NCBI GenBank assembly: GCA_023213315.1
Contig: JAKCPI010005636.1
Span: 19,609-83,608 of the forward strand
DNA: 64,000 nt
Source: Euborellia annulipes
Taxonomy: Eukaryota; Arthropoda; Insecta; Dermaptera; Anisolabididae
Reading direction: 5' to 3'
Under the pieces are notes generated by a model, which worked only from the letters and a program-made list of their open reading frames with translations, did not search any database and was not told the origin of the DNA. A program made the translations under genes and the position numbers. Positions within the stretch are counted from its first letter, which is position 1. Every line of letters begins with the position of its first letter. Shown one piece after another: positions 11,378 to 23,371 of this stretch.

Positions 11378-11879
11378 AAAAATCTGGCGTGACTGGCGCA
11401 CAGCACACAACTTTCTCTTACCATTCGGTACCGGTACCTCCCTTTTGAATCGAATTTAACTTACAAATCCCCATAGGGATTTAACATTGGCTCTATGGAA
11501 GAGTCAGAAAGTGAATTTGAAAAAAACTTAATTACATCAGCAAAATATACTTCAAAACACTTTAAGCGTAAATGAAAATATACATTTTAAAGAGCATCTA
11601 AAAAAATAATTGATTTTTGAATTTTAAACATTTTTGGTGGAGCGAATTTTGAGAAAATCGTAAAAAATTGAAAAAGTACATCAGTAAAGTACTAGTACTT
11701 TTTGGCCGATTTTGTTCAAAAGCTTATTTTTAGTATCTGGGATGGTACCTAAATTAAATATAAAATATCAATCCAGTAGCTGAATTCCATCATGCTAAAA
11801 ATCCTTACACACAGACAGACAGACCAATTTGCGGGACCCACTTTTTTGGACTCAGGGGACCTCAAAACATATGCACATA
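11378..11879 (-). repeat. Family A repeat, partial minus copy
   Basis: It begins with the hairpin end (ATCTGGCGTGACTGGCGCAC, CAACTTTCTCTTACC). After a rearranged centre it continues with AAAGTACTAGTACTTTTTGG and GGGGACCTCAAAAC, and stops there without the CTTTCTC end. Confidence 0.7.
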
Positions 11880-12079
11880 TGAGAGCGCGTGACGGGAAAT
11901 TTTTATTTAATCTTCGAAGTTCCAGATGCCAGTGGGCCCTTATTCAAGACAATTAGTAATCAAATAAATACAGCTGGATGTATTTTGTACATGTGTGACT
12001 ACTAATTGTCTTGAAGACGGACCAAATGGGCATAACCAAATTAAATTGTAAAAATTTTGATTTGATTTAGGTTGGTTGC

Positions 12080-12242
12080 CATGGGCCTAACTAGAGAATT
12101 TGGCTCGGGGACCTCCGGGGGACCTGGAAAGCCCCATATTTTCTTAATTTTTCTTGGGGCAGGGAGCTTTCTGGGGGGACCACGAGCCTTCTGGGGGGGG
12201 GGGGGGGGCGCTCTCCCCAGTACTCCCTTAGTTACGCCCATG
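12080..12242. mobile_element. MITE with perfect 8-bp TSD (CATGGGC ends)
   Basis: Flanked by TTGGTTGC on both sides (12072-12079, 12243-12250). The ends CATGGGCCTAACTA and TAGTTACGCCCATG form a TIR. The GC-rich interior includes AAGCCCCATATTTTCTT, also found inverted in the copy at 26431-26596. The 8-bp TSD suggests hAT. ORFs on both strands are by-products of the G/C runs. Confidence 0.85.
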
Positions 12243-12254
12243 TTGGTTGCCGTT

Positions 12255-12985
12255 CTATGATATTATATAAACAAATCTACTTCAGTTAATCTGTCGTCAA
12301 AATTTTCTTCTCTATCAACATATAGTTGAGACCTAAACATAAACTATTTTCAAAATTAGATACAAACGCGTTTTTGACTCCAACAATTAAATGAAATTTT
12401 ATTCTAATTAAATTCCACAAATAATTTATTCGTTAAAATTAACGTTCCACGAAAATATTACAAAACCCCGACACTCTGTAGAGTCATGATAACTCTACTT
12501 TTCTTTTTCAAGAATCTACTGATTAATATAATTAAATTAATACAAGGCTAATTAAACAACAACGAGGAAGTTTGAATAAATAGTCGAGAGCTCCGTAGCA
12601 CGTGTATTGAATGATTTCATTCATTGATTCATTTTCATTCATTCCCATTTGGTTTTAGAATAATTAATAAATAATGAGAAACGTTATTATATTATATAAT
12701 AATATGAAAGATCGTCATTAATTTTTTTTTTAACAAGAAAAGAATGACTCAGATTGGATAATTTTTTTTCCGCTCAATTGACTCCCTGCCAGGTGATTGC
12801 ATAGCGAATCAAGAGATTTGATAATACCAAGTGGAATTTCTCTTTAATAAATAAAAAAAAAAAAAACGATTATTGATTCCTATTCGTCGTCGTATTCAAA
12901 TCTGATTAACTAATAATAAAATAAATAAATATTGGATGTTTTGGTTTCGAATTCTTTAATATTGGAGGCTCAACTGTGTTATAAT
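12255..12985. other. AT-rich stretch without recognised feature
   Basis: No gene or repeat family seen elsewhere in the window was recognised. Confidence 0.4.
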
Positions 12986-12989
12986 TCAA

Positions 12990-13710
12990 AAAATCTGCTA
13001 TGACTTAACGCACAGCTGATTTTTTGTGTCAAGATATATTTAGTTGCCCATAGGACTTTAGTTCCAAACTTAACCACTTTCGTTTCATAAATGGCGCTGA
13101 GCTAAAAATGCTTCCACTAGTACTTGAAACAATTTTCACGAAAAATTTTATTTAATGAGCATCTAAAAAATAGTTGATTTGTGAATTTTAATGAAAAACT
13201 AGAGAAATTTGAAAAAAAATACATCAATAAAGTAGGCTACTAGTACTGCTAGTACTTTTTGGGCGATTTTGTTCAAAAGATTCTTGTCACGTCCCATGAG
13301 GGGGGTACCTAACTTAAATATAAAATTTCAGCTTCTTGCGCTTTTCGTTCTTGAGATATTTTATGTAAAGACACACAGACAGACCCACTTCGCTCTCTCT
13401 TCAGTCTTAGAGTCAGAATTGACACCTTGTGGTTACTTTGAGGAATAACTTTCATGGGAATAATACTGTGGGTTCCCGTTTCCTTCCTCAGGAGGAGGCA
13501 TATTTGGATAATTTTTCGCCATGAGCTGGATTTGAACCTGTTGCTTTCAATTCAGATTTATAAGCTTAACTGCTTTATTCCCTTGGCTAATCGCTTCCTC
13601 TACTTCACTCAGGGGACCTTGAAACTTGTATTTCCATCAAAATCTCAAATTTTTGACATGATCGCAAAACTTTCTCTCTAAATATTACATATATAGGTAA
13701 GAGAAAGTAA
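12990..13710 (-). repeat. Family A repeat, minus copy with nested SINE
   Basis: Degenerate hairpin end at 12990-13030, then GATATATTTAGTTGCCCATAGG, TACTAGTACTTTTTGGGCG and the end TAGGTAAGAGAAAGTA at about 13708. A tRNA-like SINE interrupts it between GACAGACCCACTT and ACTCAGGGGACC. Confidence 0.7.
13405..13612 (-). repeat. tRNA-derived SINE nested in family A
   Basis: Minus-strand B box GGTTCAAATCC near 13530, with tRNA-like sequence upstream on that strand (TTAGCCAAGGGAATAAAGCA). It splits the family A copy. Exact ends were not resolved. Confidence 0.55.
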
Positions 13711-13774
13711 AAAATATTAGTCGGTCTGATCACAAAAACTTTTATAAACAAAAAGAACTCTGGCAAGAAGAATA

Positions 13775-13970
13775 AACAAGAGCCACCAAGATCAATGTTG
13801 TTAAGCAACGCCAAGTGGTGCTGAAAATGTGGTAGGCGGCCCCCGAAAAACGAGACCATTGAACCCCCGCCGGAAGCCATCGATACTGTAGAATATAAAT
13901 AATAAATAAATTTATAAAAGTCAAATGGCCTCTGCAGCCGAAATAACTCAAAAAAAAAAAACAACTCAGA
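13775..13970 (+). repeat. 5S rRNA-derived SINE (SINE3-like)
   Basis: The head contains GTTAAGCAACGCCAAG, resembling the 5S rRNA internal promoter, then GTGGTAGGCGGCCCCC. The body has GCCATCGATACTGTAGAATA, AAATGGCCTCTGCAGCCGA and a poly(A) tail. The same body occurs inverted at 63800-63976. Only the head resembles 5S, so it is a SINE and not a 5S gene. The two ORFs here are by-products. Confidence 0.75.
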
Positions 13971-14229
13971 CGGGACTTAATCCATTTAACTATTAAAGCC
14001 GCGCTTTTTAATGGAATCTTTGTTCGAAGAAAATTGAACTTATTTTATATTTTTTTTTAATCTCTCTTTTGTGTCTGGATTATAAGCTACAAATAAAAAA
14101 TGGGAATAAGTGAACTGTATTGTTAGCAACTCACTGAAAGGTGGTATTGTTTCGGAACGAGATAACCATCAATAGACAGGACAAACCCCCGTTATTTATT
14201 TATTTTTTATTTCCCTACCTGATAACCGA

Positions 14230-14500
14230 GTGATAATGAGCAATCAGCCCGGCTCCGGATCTTGCCTTGGGCGTCATATATATATGAGTCAGCGCGATTA
14301 ACGCGGGGCCAACGACAGCGGGGCGAGGAGAGATTCGATGGCGTGGGGCGTCGGGGCGGCTGGGCTTCCGTTCAAGACACACGAGTGAGTAAGAGAAAAA
14401 GAGACTGTCTTTCAGTCAAGCCAAGTCAGTCAGTCAGTCAGTGAGTCAGTCACAGATGAAGTCGATGAAGTCCTAGTGGAAAGCAGCAACCTCAATAGAA
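14230..14500 (+). promoter_or_regulatory. GC-rich 5' region: candidate promoter and 5' UTR
   Basis: This is one of the few GC-rich, non-repetitive stretches. It has a TATATATATGA block (about 14277-14287), CpG-rich sequence up to about 14370 and a CAGTCAGTCAGTCAGTGAGT microsatellite at 14428-14450. A short upstream ORF (ATG at 14456, six codons, TAG) precedes the candidate start at 14501. Transcription from here is inferred from composition and from the in-phase exon that follows. Confidence 0.4.
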
Positions 14501-14572
14501 ATGGTAGCCGATCCTGTTTATACAGTCAAAATCAGTTATTTACCGACTATTTGTCAAGCCATCGTACCCACA
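14501..14572 (+). CDS. Candidate first coding exon of an unrecognised gene
   Basis: This is a 24-codon segment beginning at ATG in good context (AGAAATGG) and ending at a strong donor (ACA|GTATGTGA). The peptide begins MVADPVYTVKISYLPTICQA and has no signal-peptide character. It ends in phase 0, which lets it join the candidate exon at 19339 without a frameshift. GC content and position just downstream of a GC-rich 5' region support a real exon. I do not recognise the protein family. It may be a separate gene, or an alternative 5' end of the Ryk locus, because no other + strand host gene is visible downstream. Confidence 0.4.
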
Positions 14573-14579
14573 GTATGTG

Positions 14580-15785
14580 ATCCCTTTATTTTTTTGTCTT
14601 TGGCATGCTGACACATTTGCCTTGAATCAGACAATGACTTGTGAGTGTGTTTATCTGCCTGCATGCTACATCTTCCAAACTAGCCCCAAGTGGTTTTCTA
14701 ATCTGTTGCTTTTGTCTATTGTGTGTGTGAGTGTGTGTGCGGACCCGCTTCTGTGTGTGTGTTCGAAAACTAGTTTGAAGAAAAAAAAAAAAACTATCAA
14801 TTCTTTGTTGTAAAAGAATTTTTTATACTTTTAAAAAATTACCTGCTCTATGACCGGAGGTTTTCATGGTGGAGTATCAAATTTGTTTAAAAATTTAATA
14901 ACAGATTGGACTTATATTTTTATTCAAACATGATTTGAGTTTCGAATATGTAAAAAAATTTATTTAAATTATTATTGACCTAAATAACAAATTTATTTTC
15001 ACCTTTATAGTAATTAATACCCTATAAGGAAATATTGAAATATTTCATAAATATTAAAATTTTGATTATTCATATTTTGAGTGCGAGCGAAAATTAAATT
15101 TTTAAATTCCATTTTTTTTCTTGGTCAATATCATTTTTATTGTTTGAGTAAAAATAATTTTCTATTTCGAAAATTCTGTCCGGAGCTCACTGATGGGTTT
15201 CGCGTAATCAAATTAAAATTTTCTACCTTACATATTTTTATAATAATTTAAATTTATCCTACATTGATTGTCGTGTCTTTATACAAACAATGGGGCTCGG
15301 TACAAATTTATTTACCTTTCAAGGACCCTCAACTATAAAAGTTTGAGAACTGATCAATTTAAGCAAATTTGAAAAAAGAAGCTGAATATAAAAACAAAGA
15401 TAACAAGAGAGATCTGTCATATTTACGTATACTTTTTACTTTCTCTTACCTATTATATTTTAACATTTTTCAATGTTAATATTCCGTGCGAAAAAAAATA
15501 AAAGAGATGAATAATCACAATCTTGATGAATCTTTTCTCTAAAACAGTAATAAAAATTATACATTCTTCTTAAACTCTTTAAGAAATTTGAATAATTAGC
15601 CGGCCGGCATTATTTGACTTTGCAGAAAAAAAAAAATTTATTGATAGAATATTATTCGGAGAGAAATTGCTGAAGGGCAAGAACTAAAACAGCAAATAAT
15701 CAAAAAGCCTCTGGATGCCAAATGCCGAAGGAGACGTTTATTTATTTATATTTATTTGTCATCAGTTCTTCAGTCCTTATAGGCT
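14580..15785. other. Candidate intron sequence, AT-rich
   Basis: GTGTGTGAGTGTGTG microsatellites occur near 14722-14762, and a stray ACTTTCTCTTACC (family A end) near 15438. No other feature was recognised. Confidence 0.4.
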
Positions 15786-15791
15786 ATAAAC

Positions 15792-16269
15792 CAGCGTTTC
15801 CTAAACTTTTTTGACAGCGACCCGATTGAGATTAAAAAATTTTTCGAGACCCACCTTATATAAAAAAAAAAAAACAAAGAAAAATTTTTTAGTCTTCTCA
15901 GCATCTTAGGACATATAAACTTTAAACGATACTCAGTATTTAGAAATATATTTTAAGGGATCCAGGTAATTTATATTTATACCATTTGGTATCCAAATGA
16001 TTTAAATTCATCTGACTGCCTGGGATCCGAACCCGCACCCCTTTGGTTTCCAGACTATCATTATTGACATTTGTCAACAACTTTAGCTGTATCGGTCACT
16101 GTGGGTGGGGGTGGGGAAGGGGGCAAAAAAAAATTTATTTCTTAATAAAATCAAGTTATTTGTTTGTTTATTTCATACACAAAAATTTTTGTGTTTTTAC
16201 ATTTTTTTCCACTACCATGCAAAGTTTTTCTACGATCCGGTGCGACCCACACTTTGTGAAACGCCCCTG
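15792..16269. mobile_element. hAT-type non-autonomous element with 8-bp TSD
   Basis: The ends CAGCGTTTCCTAAACTTTTT and TTTGTGAAACGCCCCTG resemble hAT (Charlie-like) TIRs, with GCGACCC inside both. The flanks CTATAAAC (15784-15791) and CTATAAAT (16270-16277) form an 8-bp TSD with one mismatch. A SINE is nested inside. No transposase is present. Confidence 0.8.
15955..16065 (-). repeat. tRNA-derived SINE fragment
   Basis: Minus-strand B box GGTTCGGATCC (near 16025), with the body CATTTGGTATCCAAATG shared with the copies at 9.6 and 53.5 kb. Confidence 0.65.
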
Positions 16270-16500
16270 CTATAAATCATTGAGTTGTCATATTTTTTAA
16301 ATAAACTGGATTATTTATATAAAAAAAAAATTATATGCAGCTGATATTCAGACTAGTAGACATACTAATAATTCAATAATAAACTATTTATTTTCTCTGT
16401 GCTTCAGCCAACTTGAAAGTCTATTGGCGATGGCTGATGCACTCATATTTTCACAACAGAGAGACTCAGAAATATAACAACTTTGTGCCTCAATTGTAAA

Positions 16501-16631
16501 TACCCACATAGCACTGCAATCAAAAATCGGACATTACAACGCCGCAGGGACGTTCTGCGATGTCCCAAAGTTGCAGCATCGTCCCTTCGACGTCTTAATG
16601 TCCGATTTTTGGTTGCAGTGCTATGTGGGTA
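16501..16631. mobile_element. Short MITE with near-perfect 37-bp TIR
   Basis: TACCCACATAGCACTGCAA and then CAAAAATCGGACATTA are mirrored by TAATGTCCGATTTTTG and GCAGTGCTATGTGGGTA. The terminal TA dinucleotides are consistent with a TA target. The 131-bp unit could fold into one hairpin. The 71-codon minus ORF across it is not a gene. Confidence 0.85.
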
Positions 16632-16639
16632 GCTTTTAA

Positions 16640-17745
16640 GGATTGAAGAACTGATCACACATAAAATTTCATCCGAAACGTCTCCTTCTAAAATTTAATT
16701 AAAAGGGGGGGAGGGGAGGCATTAGACTTCCAAAGGCTTTTTGTTTTGCTGATTTAGCACTTAGCCTTCCTTATTTTATTAATAGATCACAAAGGAAGTT
16801 TCTATTTGATGATTAACGAAATCAATAATTTCTAAATATTTTAAAATACAGATGTGTGTCAATGGAAGAAAGATTTCCTTATGAATCACATCCACTTTCA
16901 TTATATCTAAACTAATAATATAAATAATTTATTTTAATATCCACAAATATACGACAATAAAGATAATTTATCATGAGAACGAAAAATGACACTAACAAAA
17001 TGATTTATTTATATAAATTATTTTTACCTGTCAAGAGAAAAGAAGTCAATTTTGTTCAAAATAATTAAATTGTAAAAAAATTAGCTAGCCATTTAATTGT
17101 TTTATATACTGGAAAGTTGAAAAAACCTGACCTCATTTTGGACGTTCGGTCGTATATTATTTATTTTTTCGCAAATTAAAAAAAAAACGTCAAATTTAAT
17201 TATTGGGAAAGCTAATTCAACAAACAAAAGAAATTAAAATGCAATATAAATATTAAAATATATAATTAAAAAAAAAAAAACTTCTCTATTAGGCTAATCT
17301 AATCTAATTTATATATAATATCCTCAGTGCATTCCGCTATATTTTTGTTGTGGTATTATGATAACTTACAAACTTTATTCATGAATATCGTTGGAAGTCC
17401 CGGGCTTATTCATCCCAAGATTTGATAATAAAAGCAGCCAAAAACAATAAAAATAAAAACAAGAATGATAAGAGAGCCTCAACCACATGCGATACTAAAG
17501 AGAGATTTGATTTGATAACAAAATATAAATCTTTAACCCCTTGTTTTGTTTTCTTAAATTGTAATTCATACAAGAATTTAAATACCCTGAAGCAACAAAT
17601 TTCTTAAATTCGTAAGTGCATTCTTTTGGCAAATGACTAATTTCCAGATAATTTACAAATTTATGTAAGCGAGGTGAATAGCTGAATCAATATGTAGAAG
17701 GATGAATAAAAAGGCCAAGCAGCTATTATTATTTCTTTATTGCAT
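16640..17745. other. AT-rich stretch without recognised feature
   Basis: A Lys/Asn-rich 61-codon ORF (17422-17607) reflects A-rich composition. Nothing else was recognised. Confidence 0.4.
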
Positions 17746-17749
17746 TCAA

Positions 17750-17794
17750 AGCCACAGCGACGTTTCGGTCGACTATGCGACCATCTTCATGGCT
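17750..17794 (-). ncRNA. Hammerhead-variant-like motif
   Basis: Read on the minus strand: AGCC, ATGAAGAT, stem GGTCG/CGACC around the loop CATAGT, then GAAACGTC and GCT. This matches the minimal hammerhead layout (CUGANGA, stem II, GAAA, ACGU, cleavable base), with one deviation at the first core base. Activity is not shown. Confidence 0.45.
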
Positions 17795-17999
17795 AGGGTT
17801 CAGCCAATAGAAACCCTCTTATGTTCTTTGATAGAGATTTATTTACAATTTACGACCTATCACAATTACATTCAGCGCCCAGTCCAAGTTAATATGACAA
17901 ATTTACTTAACTAGACAAGCGATTCAAATAATAATTTTTTTAAGGAAATTTCATTCTTCAATTAGTTCTGATTTTTGGTTAATTCTTTTATCGCTTTTT

Positions 18000-18220
18000 A
18001 ATTTTTCTTATACGAAGTAGAGAAAGTATTGTAATTCCACCTCGACATTCTCGATATTTTAGACTCCTTGTATGTGTACAAAAAAAAAAATTTACTTTTT
18101 AGAATTATGTCTGTGTGTGATGACACAGTTACTTAAACCCCAAGCCAGATCGATTAAATTTGGTATAGGCTTCTTACACTAAATTTGTAGATCTGTATCA
18201 ACTAAAAATTTTTTTTAAAT
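18000..18220 (+). repeat. Unclassified interspersed repeat
   Basis: ACGAAGTAGAGAAAGTATTG, CTCGACATTCTCGATATT and CCCAAGCCAGATCGATTAAA look like a repeat related in style to family A (AGAGAAAGTATTG head, GTCTGTGTGTG block). Only one copy is present here, so boundaries are not defined. Confidence 0.4.
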
Positions 18221-18224
18221 ATTT

Positions 18225-18397
18225 ATTCTTTCACGTTTTTTCGAAAACTGAATTTGGGGACCCGAGTATTTTTTCTGTAGGGCCTACTCTCCATAAAGTC
18301 CTCCATAAGAGTGCAAAATTTCGTTTCAAAATTCCTTCGGGAAGTTGGTCAAACAGAGCGTGATAGACAGACACTTCGCTATTATATGTATAAAAGA
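18225..18397 (-). mobile_element. Helitron 5' end fragment
   Basis: On the minus strand it starts TCTTTTATACATATAATAGC and continues GTCTGTC, CACGCTCTGTTTGACCAACT, TTTTGAAACGAAATTTTGCA, TACTCGGGTCCC. These segments occur in the same order at the 5' end of the complete Helitron at 32013-32782. The 3' half is absent. Confidence 0.7.
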
Positions 18398-18399
18398 TT

Positions 18400-19330
18400 A
18401 TGGAGAATATAATCAACTTTTTAAAAATAGTTTTACATGTTCATTGTTGAAAATTCAAATTTTCAATTGACTTTTCTACTTTTTTAAAATTTAATTTTAA
18501 ATTTAAAACTAAAAATCAGCTACATTTTTTATTCTACTCCGAAAGTAGAGTACTTTAATTAATACACTGGAGGAGTTGATATTTTAAATTTTAATTTTGT
18601 CTTAAATCTTTAATTAGTAAACCACAAAATAAAAATACTTCCTATAGATTTGAAATACATTCGTTAGATTCGAATATTAATCATCATTATATAATCTCAT
18701 TTATTAAAAATAAATAATGATTTATCTTTGTAAAATAAATATTTTAAACAATTTATCAAAATCAAAATAAAAATAATTCTATTTTTATTTATTTTAAAAT
18801 TATTGAATGATTAGTAAGCTTACTAGTCTGAATATCAGCTGCATATAGTATTTTTTTTTATATAAATAATCCAGTTTATTTAAAACAGTAGACTACTTTA
18901 ATTAATTGTTTTTAACGATAAACTTTATCGATCCATCTTTAAAGAGTTCACTTGCTTTCCATTTTTGGGTCGAAATAAACCTTCCCAGGGAAATAAGGCC
19001 TTTTTTATCAAATGAAATAAATTTTTCTTGCTTGGGATACGAACCAGGAACCACAGACTCCAAAATAAGATATAGATTGGCCCTATATACAGTAATAACA
19101 AAAAAGAGGGGACTAATTCCTCAAAAACAAATAAATGCTTTAGAAAATGCGCTATAATGATTATTTAATAATTCAATTTTTTTATTATTCTTTTATTTTT
19201 TTATAAATATTTTTATTTTTATATATTCCTAAAATGACTTATATAAACTTTGAAGAGGTATAATTACCAACATGCAAACAGAGAGAGAGAGAGAGCAAAA
19301 AAACATACTCATGTATATTTTTTTTTTTTT
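18400..19330. other. AT-rich sequence with possible tRNA-like relic
   Basis: A minus-strand GGTTCGTATCC (about 19038) is a possible SINE B box, but no A box is clear. Candidate intron sequence lies upstream of the exon at 19339. Confidence 0.35.
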
Positions 19331-19338
19331 TGTTTCAG

Positions 19339-19499
19339 AACTCTGGCACCATTTCGGATGCCATAGTGGAATTTCGGCAGGGGGGCGGAGGTGGGAGCGG
19401 GGGCGGAAGTGGCATCTGCAGCGGCTGCGGAGGAACCGGAAGTCACCATCATCATAGGCATGCAACCTCCAGTCTGCACAGGGCGGCTTCGGCCGCCAG
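19339..19499 (+). CDS. Candidate internal exon: Gly/Ser- and His-rich segment
   Basis: It is preceded by a long T-tract and TGTTTCAG and followed by CAG|GTATAA, both good splice signals. Read in the frame set by the candidate exon at 14501 it gives 53 codons. NSGTISDAIVEFRQ is followed by a Gly/Ser linker, a CSGCGG pair, a SHHHHRH run and SSLHRAASAA. It ends in phase 2 (codon AG|N). It is strikingly GC-rich against its neighbours. The family is unrecognised. The low-complexity linker suggests a disordered region. Other frames are also open, so the frame rests on the proposed upstream exon. Confidence 0.45.
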
Positions 19500-19504
19500 G
19501 TATA

Positions 19505-20675
19505 AACCAGAGGTCAGAGGCTCTTCTTTCTTTTTTTTTTTTTACTTCTCTTGAATAGTAAATAGACAAGTTGCTTGAGCGGTCACTGACTGCTCGGTTA
19601 CTTAGATACAAACACACACACACATGCAAAGCCTTTTTTTTCTATTATATTTCGAATCAGCCATTTAATCAAAGATAGGATCACAGAGTTGCAAAGTAAA
19701 TAGGGAGAGCTTGTCCAGTGGAAAAAATAACTTAATAAAAATGAGATAAAAACTCAAAACAAATGAAAGTCTATTTAATCTTGCAATCGCTTATTAGTTA
19801 AACCACAATTCTAATTAAATTCCCTACCTACATTCCAATTGCAATTTCTTTAACCTTGAAAATTAAAAGAATACAGTATTACTAAATAACATATGTTTAC
19901 GGAAATTATCACGTCCTTAAAATTAAATATATCTATACTTTCGGCATGAAAGACAAACTTTTATTCTTGAGATACATTTGCCCCCGATGGAACACACATT
20001 CATTTATTAATGGCTTGGTCATTTGGGTTGCCTAATTTTGTATTTCATTATTTAATTTTCCCACACATTCCGACACATTAGACAACCACACATTGGCCTT
20101 CTTCTAAAGATGCCACTGATTCAATTCAATTAACCTTGCCTAATAGCTAAATCTGCGAAGATAATTATCTTGATTTATCAATACGACATGATTTTAGTTG
20201 GATGACCTATTTTTCTTTTTTTATTTATCTGCAAATATAAATAGAATATTAAAGTTGAAAAGAAAAATTTTAATGAAATATAAAAATCTTATTTAACTGG
20301 CCTAGTTTGATGAAATAATTAATTAAAATGTAAGAAAAAAATTATGGTAAAAATTTAGAAATTCTCCCTGTATAAAACTTTCTAAGGAATATAATTTTTT
20401 TTTCTAATACATTCTTGTCTTAAAAAAGAAAAATAAGAATTTTAAAATCGGCCTTGACTATTGACCCAGAATAATAATTAGATTGAATTATTTTTTGCTT
20501 TTCTAAAAAAGTCTTCCTAATATAATATTTGAGTCGTCCAATTCCAAAAGTGCCTAATTGACAAAAATTGAAAAGTTGAGATTATTACTGCTACATAGAA
20601 AATAGTACCGACCTAAGATCTTGTAAATTGTGTTCGTAATTTACAGATTTTATAAACATAATCATAAGTCATAAG
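19505..20675. other. AT-rich stretch without recognised feature
   Basis: Short CA microsatellite near 19610-19624. No exon was recognised. Confidence 0.4.
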
Positions 20676-20679
20676 TTGA

Positions 20680-20845
20680 GGAGGCTCGTGGCTAATCCGA
20701 TAAGCTGCGGATTACGAATCTAGAGTTGCCTACCCAACTCGGGTTCAAATCCAACTTGCCATGAAAATTTTCAAACATTACCAATGTCTCCTCTGTCTCT
20801 TTGTAATTGGAGTGTGTCTCTGTTGAGAGATGTAGAAATTAAAAA
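20680..20845 (+). repeat. tRNA-derived SINE
   Basis: tRNA-like head GGCTCGTGGCTAATCCGATA and B box GGTTCAAATCC (20742-20752), then the tail AAAAATAAATAATTAAA. It lacks a pairing acceptor stem. Confidence 0.6.
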
Positions 20846-21971
20846 TAAATAATTAAACTCTTCAGTTAAATAATATACAGGTTTTTCTCGTTTCCTGAAA
20901 ATTTGTTCCCGATGCAACTAGACACTTTTGGAAATGGACGACTCATTTACAGATAGCGCTACATGTTTTTCCAAAATTTGGTTAATGTGATTAATAGAGA
21001 CCGGATTTTAAGCAAAATGCTTATTGCTCAATTTTATAAGCAACCATTAGATATTTAATTTCTATACGAATTAGGAAAAACTAAGTGCATTGAGATTGCA
21101 TTTTTTATGCTTTTTTGCTTTTTTTGAGTTTTCATGCTTTTTTCCCTTTCGTGCTTATTTGAACTTATTTTACGAATATTTATATTTTTTATTTTTTTTT
21201 TTTTTTTTTTACAAAAAAACTTTTTTCCCATTCACACACGCATACACCAGGGACGTATATAAGAGGGGGCGCCCCCCCCCCCCCCAAATTTTCCAAAAAC
21301 CCCGCAGTGTGAAAAAATATAGCCATGTAAAAAAAATTTTTTCCGCAGGGTGAAAAAATGTGAAACAAAATTTTTCGCAGGGCGGGGCGGAATAAATTTA
21401 GTTTCTTTAAAAAAAAATTTGTATACGCCATTGGTATGAGTAAAAATTGCTTATTAGATGCTTTTTACTTTCCCTTACCTATGTATATATGTAATATATA
21501 GAGACCGGAAAAAAAAGCATAAAAAAATGAAAAAAAAAAAAGTGCTTAAAAAAAGCATAAAAAACTTGAATAAAAAGTTGTTAAATAAGCATAAAAGTTG
21601 AAAAAAAGCATCTCATAAGCAATTTTTACTCATACCAATGGCGTATACAAATTTTTTTTAAAGAAACTAAATTTATTCCGCCCCGCCCTGCGAAAAATTT
21701 TGTTTTTGCGGAACCAAATTTTTTCACCCTGCGGAAAAATTTTTTTACAGGGCTATATTTTTTCGCACTGCGGGGTTTTTGGTTTTTTTTTTTTTGGGGG
21801 GGGCGCCCCCCTCCCCCTTATATACGTCCCTGGTGTATGCGTGTGTGAATGGGAAAAAGTGTGTTTTTTAATAAAAAAAAACAAAAAAATTATAAATATT
21901 CGTAAAATAAGTTCAAATAAGCACGAAAGGGAAAAAAAGCATAAAAACTCAAAAAAGCAAAAAAAGCATAA

Positions 21972-22650
21972 AAATCTGGTGTGACTGGCGCACAGCACAC
22001 AACTTTCTCTTACCTTCGGTAATCGAAAGTTGTGCACTGTGCTTGTCACACCAGATTTTTTGTGTCGACATGTATTTAGTTCCCGGCAGTAGGGAATATT
22101 TGAATTCAGATGTAAAATTTATAAGTATGGGAAAATATTTATATTTTGTTACCATGGCAACCATTTCTCCTATCTTTCCTATGAAGCACAAGAGTAAAGT
22201 GTGCTTCAAACAATTTGTGGGCAAAACGAGAATATACATTTGAAAGAGCATCTAAAAAATAATTGATTTTTGAATTTTAATCAAAATCGTTAGAGCGAAT
22301 TTTGAGAAAATCGAAAAAACTGAAAAAGTACATCAGTAAAGTACTAGTACTCTTTGGCCGATTTTGATTAAAAGTTTATTTTCCGGTCCCGGGGGTGTTT
22401 AACTTAAATATAAAATTTCAGCCTCATAGCTCAATTCCTTCATGCTTAAAATTTGACACACACACCCACCCACCCACCCACCCACCCACCCACCCACACA
22501 CAGACAGACCATGTCGCGAAAACCACTTTTTGGATTCAGGGGACCTCAAAACGTGAAGATCCATCAAAATCTCGACATCGAATTTTTGACATGAATCCAA
22601 TACTTTCTCTCTCTATATATATTACATATATATACATAGGTAAGAAAGTA
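21972..22650 (-). repeat. Family A repeat, near full-length minus copy
   Basis: Hairpin end ATCTGGTGTGACTGGCGCAC at the left, the body with CATGGCAACCATTTCTCC and AAAGTACTAGTACTC, a (CCCA)n microsatellite at 22457-22497 and the end TACATAGGTAAGAAAGTA. Confidence 0.9.
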
Positions 22651-22756
22651 AAAAATGCAATCTCAATGCACTTAGTTTTCCTAATTCGTATAGAAATTAA
22701 ATATCTAATGGTTGCTTATAAAATTGAGCAATAAGCATTTTGCTTAAAATCCGGTC

Positions 22757-23371
22757 TCTAGTATATATATATAGAGAGAAAGTATTGGTTTCATGTCAAA
22801 AATTCGATGTCGAGATTTTGATGGATCTTCACGTTTTGAGGTCCCCTGAATCCAAAAAAGTGGTTTTCGCGACATGGCTGTCTGTGGGTGGGTGGGTGGG
22901 TGGGTGTGTGTTCAATTTTAAGGATGAAGGAATTGAGCTACGAGGTTGAAATTTTATATTTAAGTTAAACACCCCCGGGACCGGAAAAATAAGCTTTTAA
23001 TCAAAATCGGCCAAAGATTACTAGTACTTTACTGATGCACTTTTTCAGTTTTTTTCGATTTTCTAAAATTTGCTCCAACGATTTTTTTAAATTCGAAAAT
23101 CAATTATTTTTTAGATGCTCTTTAAAATGTATATTCTCATTTTGCAATTGAAATCTTCTGAAGACCACTTTACTCTTGTATTTCATAGGGAAGATATGAG
23201 AAATGGTTGCCATGGTAACAAAATATAAATATTTTCCCATACTTATAAATTTTACATCTGAATTCATATGTTCCGTACTGTCGGGAACTAAATATATGTA
23301 GACACAAAAAATCTGGTGTGACAAGCACAGTCACAACTTTCGATTACCGAAGGCCAGTCACACCAGATTTT
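22757..23371 (+). repeat. Family A repeat, plus copy
   Basis: AGAGAGAAAGTATTGG head, (GGGT)n microsatellite at about 22885-22908 and terminal CAGTCACACCAGATTTTTT. The terminal hairpin is shortened. The first CTTTCTCTTACC is missing. Confidence 0.85.

Noticed and set aside
13775..13840. Possible 5S rRNA gene
   Set aside because: Only the internal promoter-like part matches; a SINE body and poly(A) follow, and another copy has a TSD.
13605..13964. 119-codon minus ORF
   Set aside because: Crosses the boundary between a family A copy and a 5S SINE; overlaps another ORF; no domain.
21090..22251. Several 60-100 codon ORFs, many mirrored on both strands
   Set aside because: They come from family A and palindromic repeat sequence and recur wherever the repeat does (for example at 49.9-50.2 kb).
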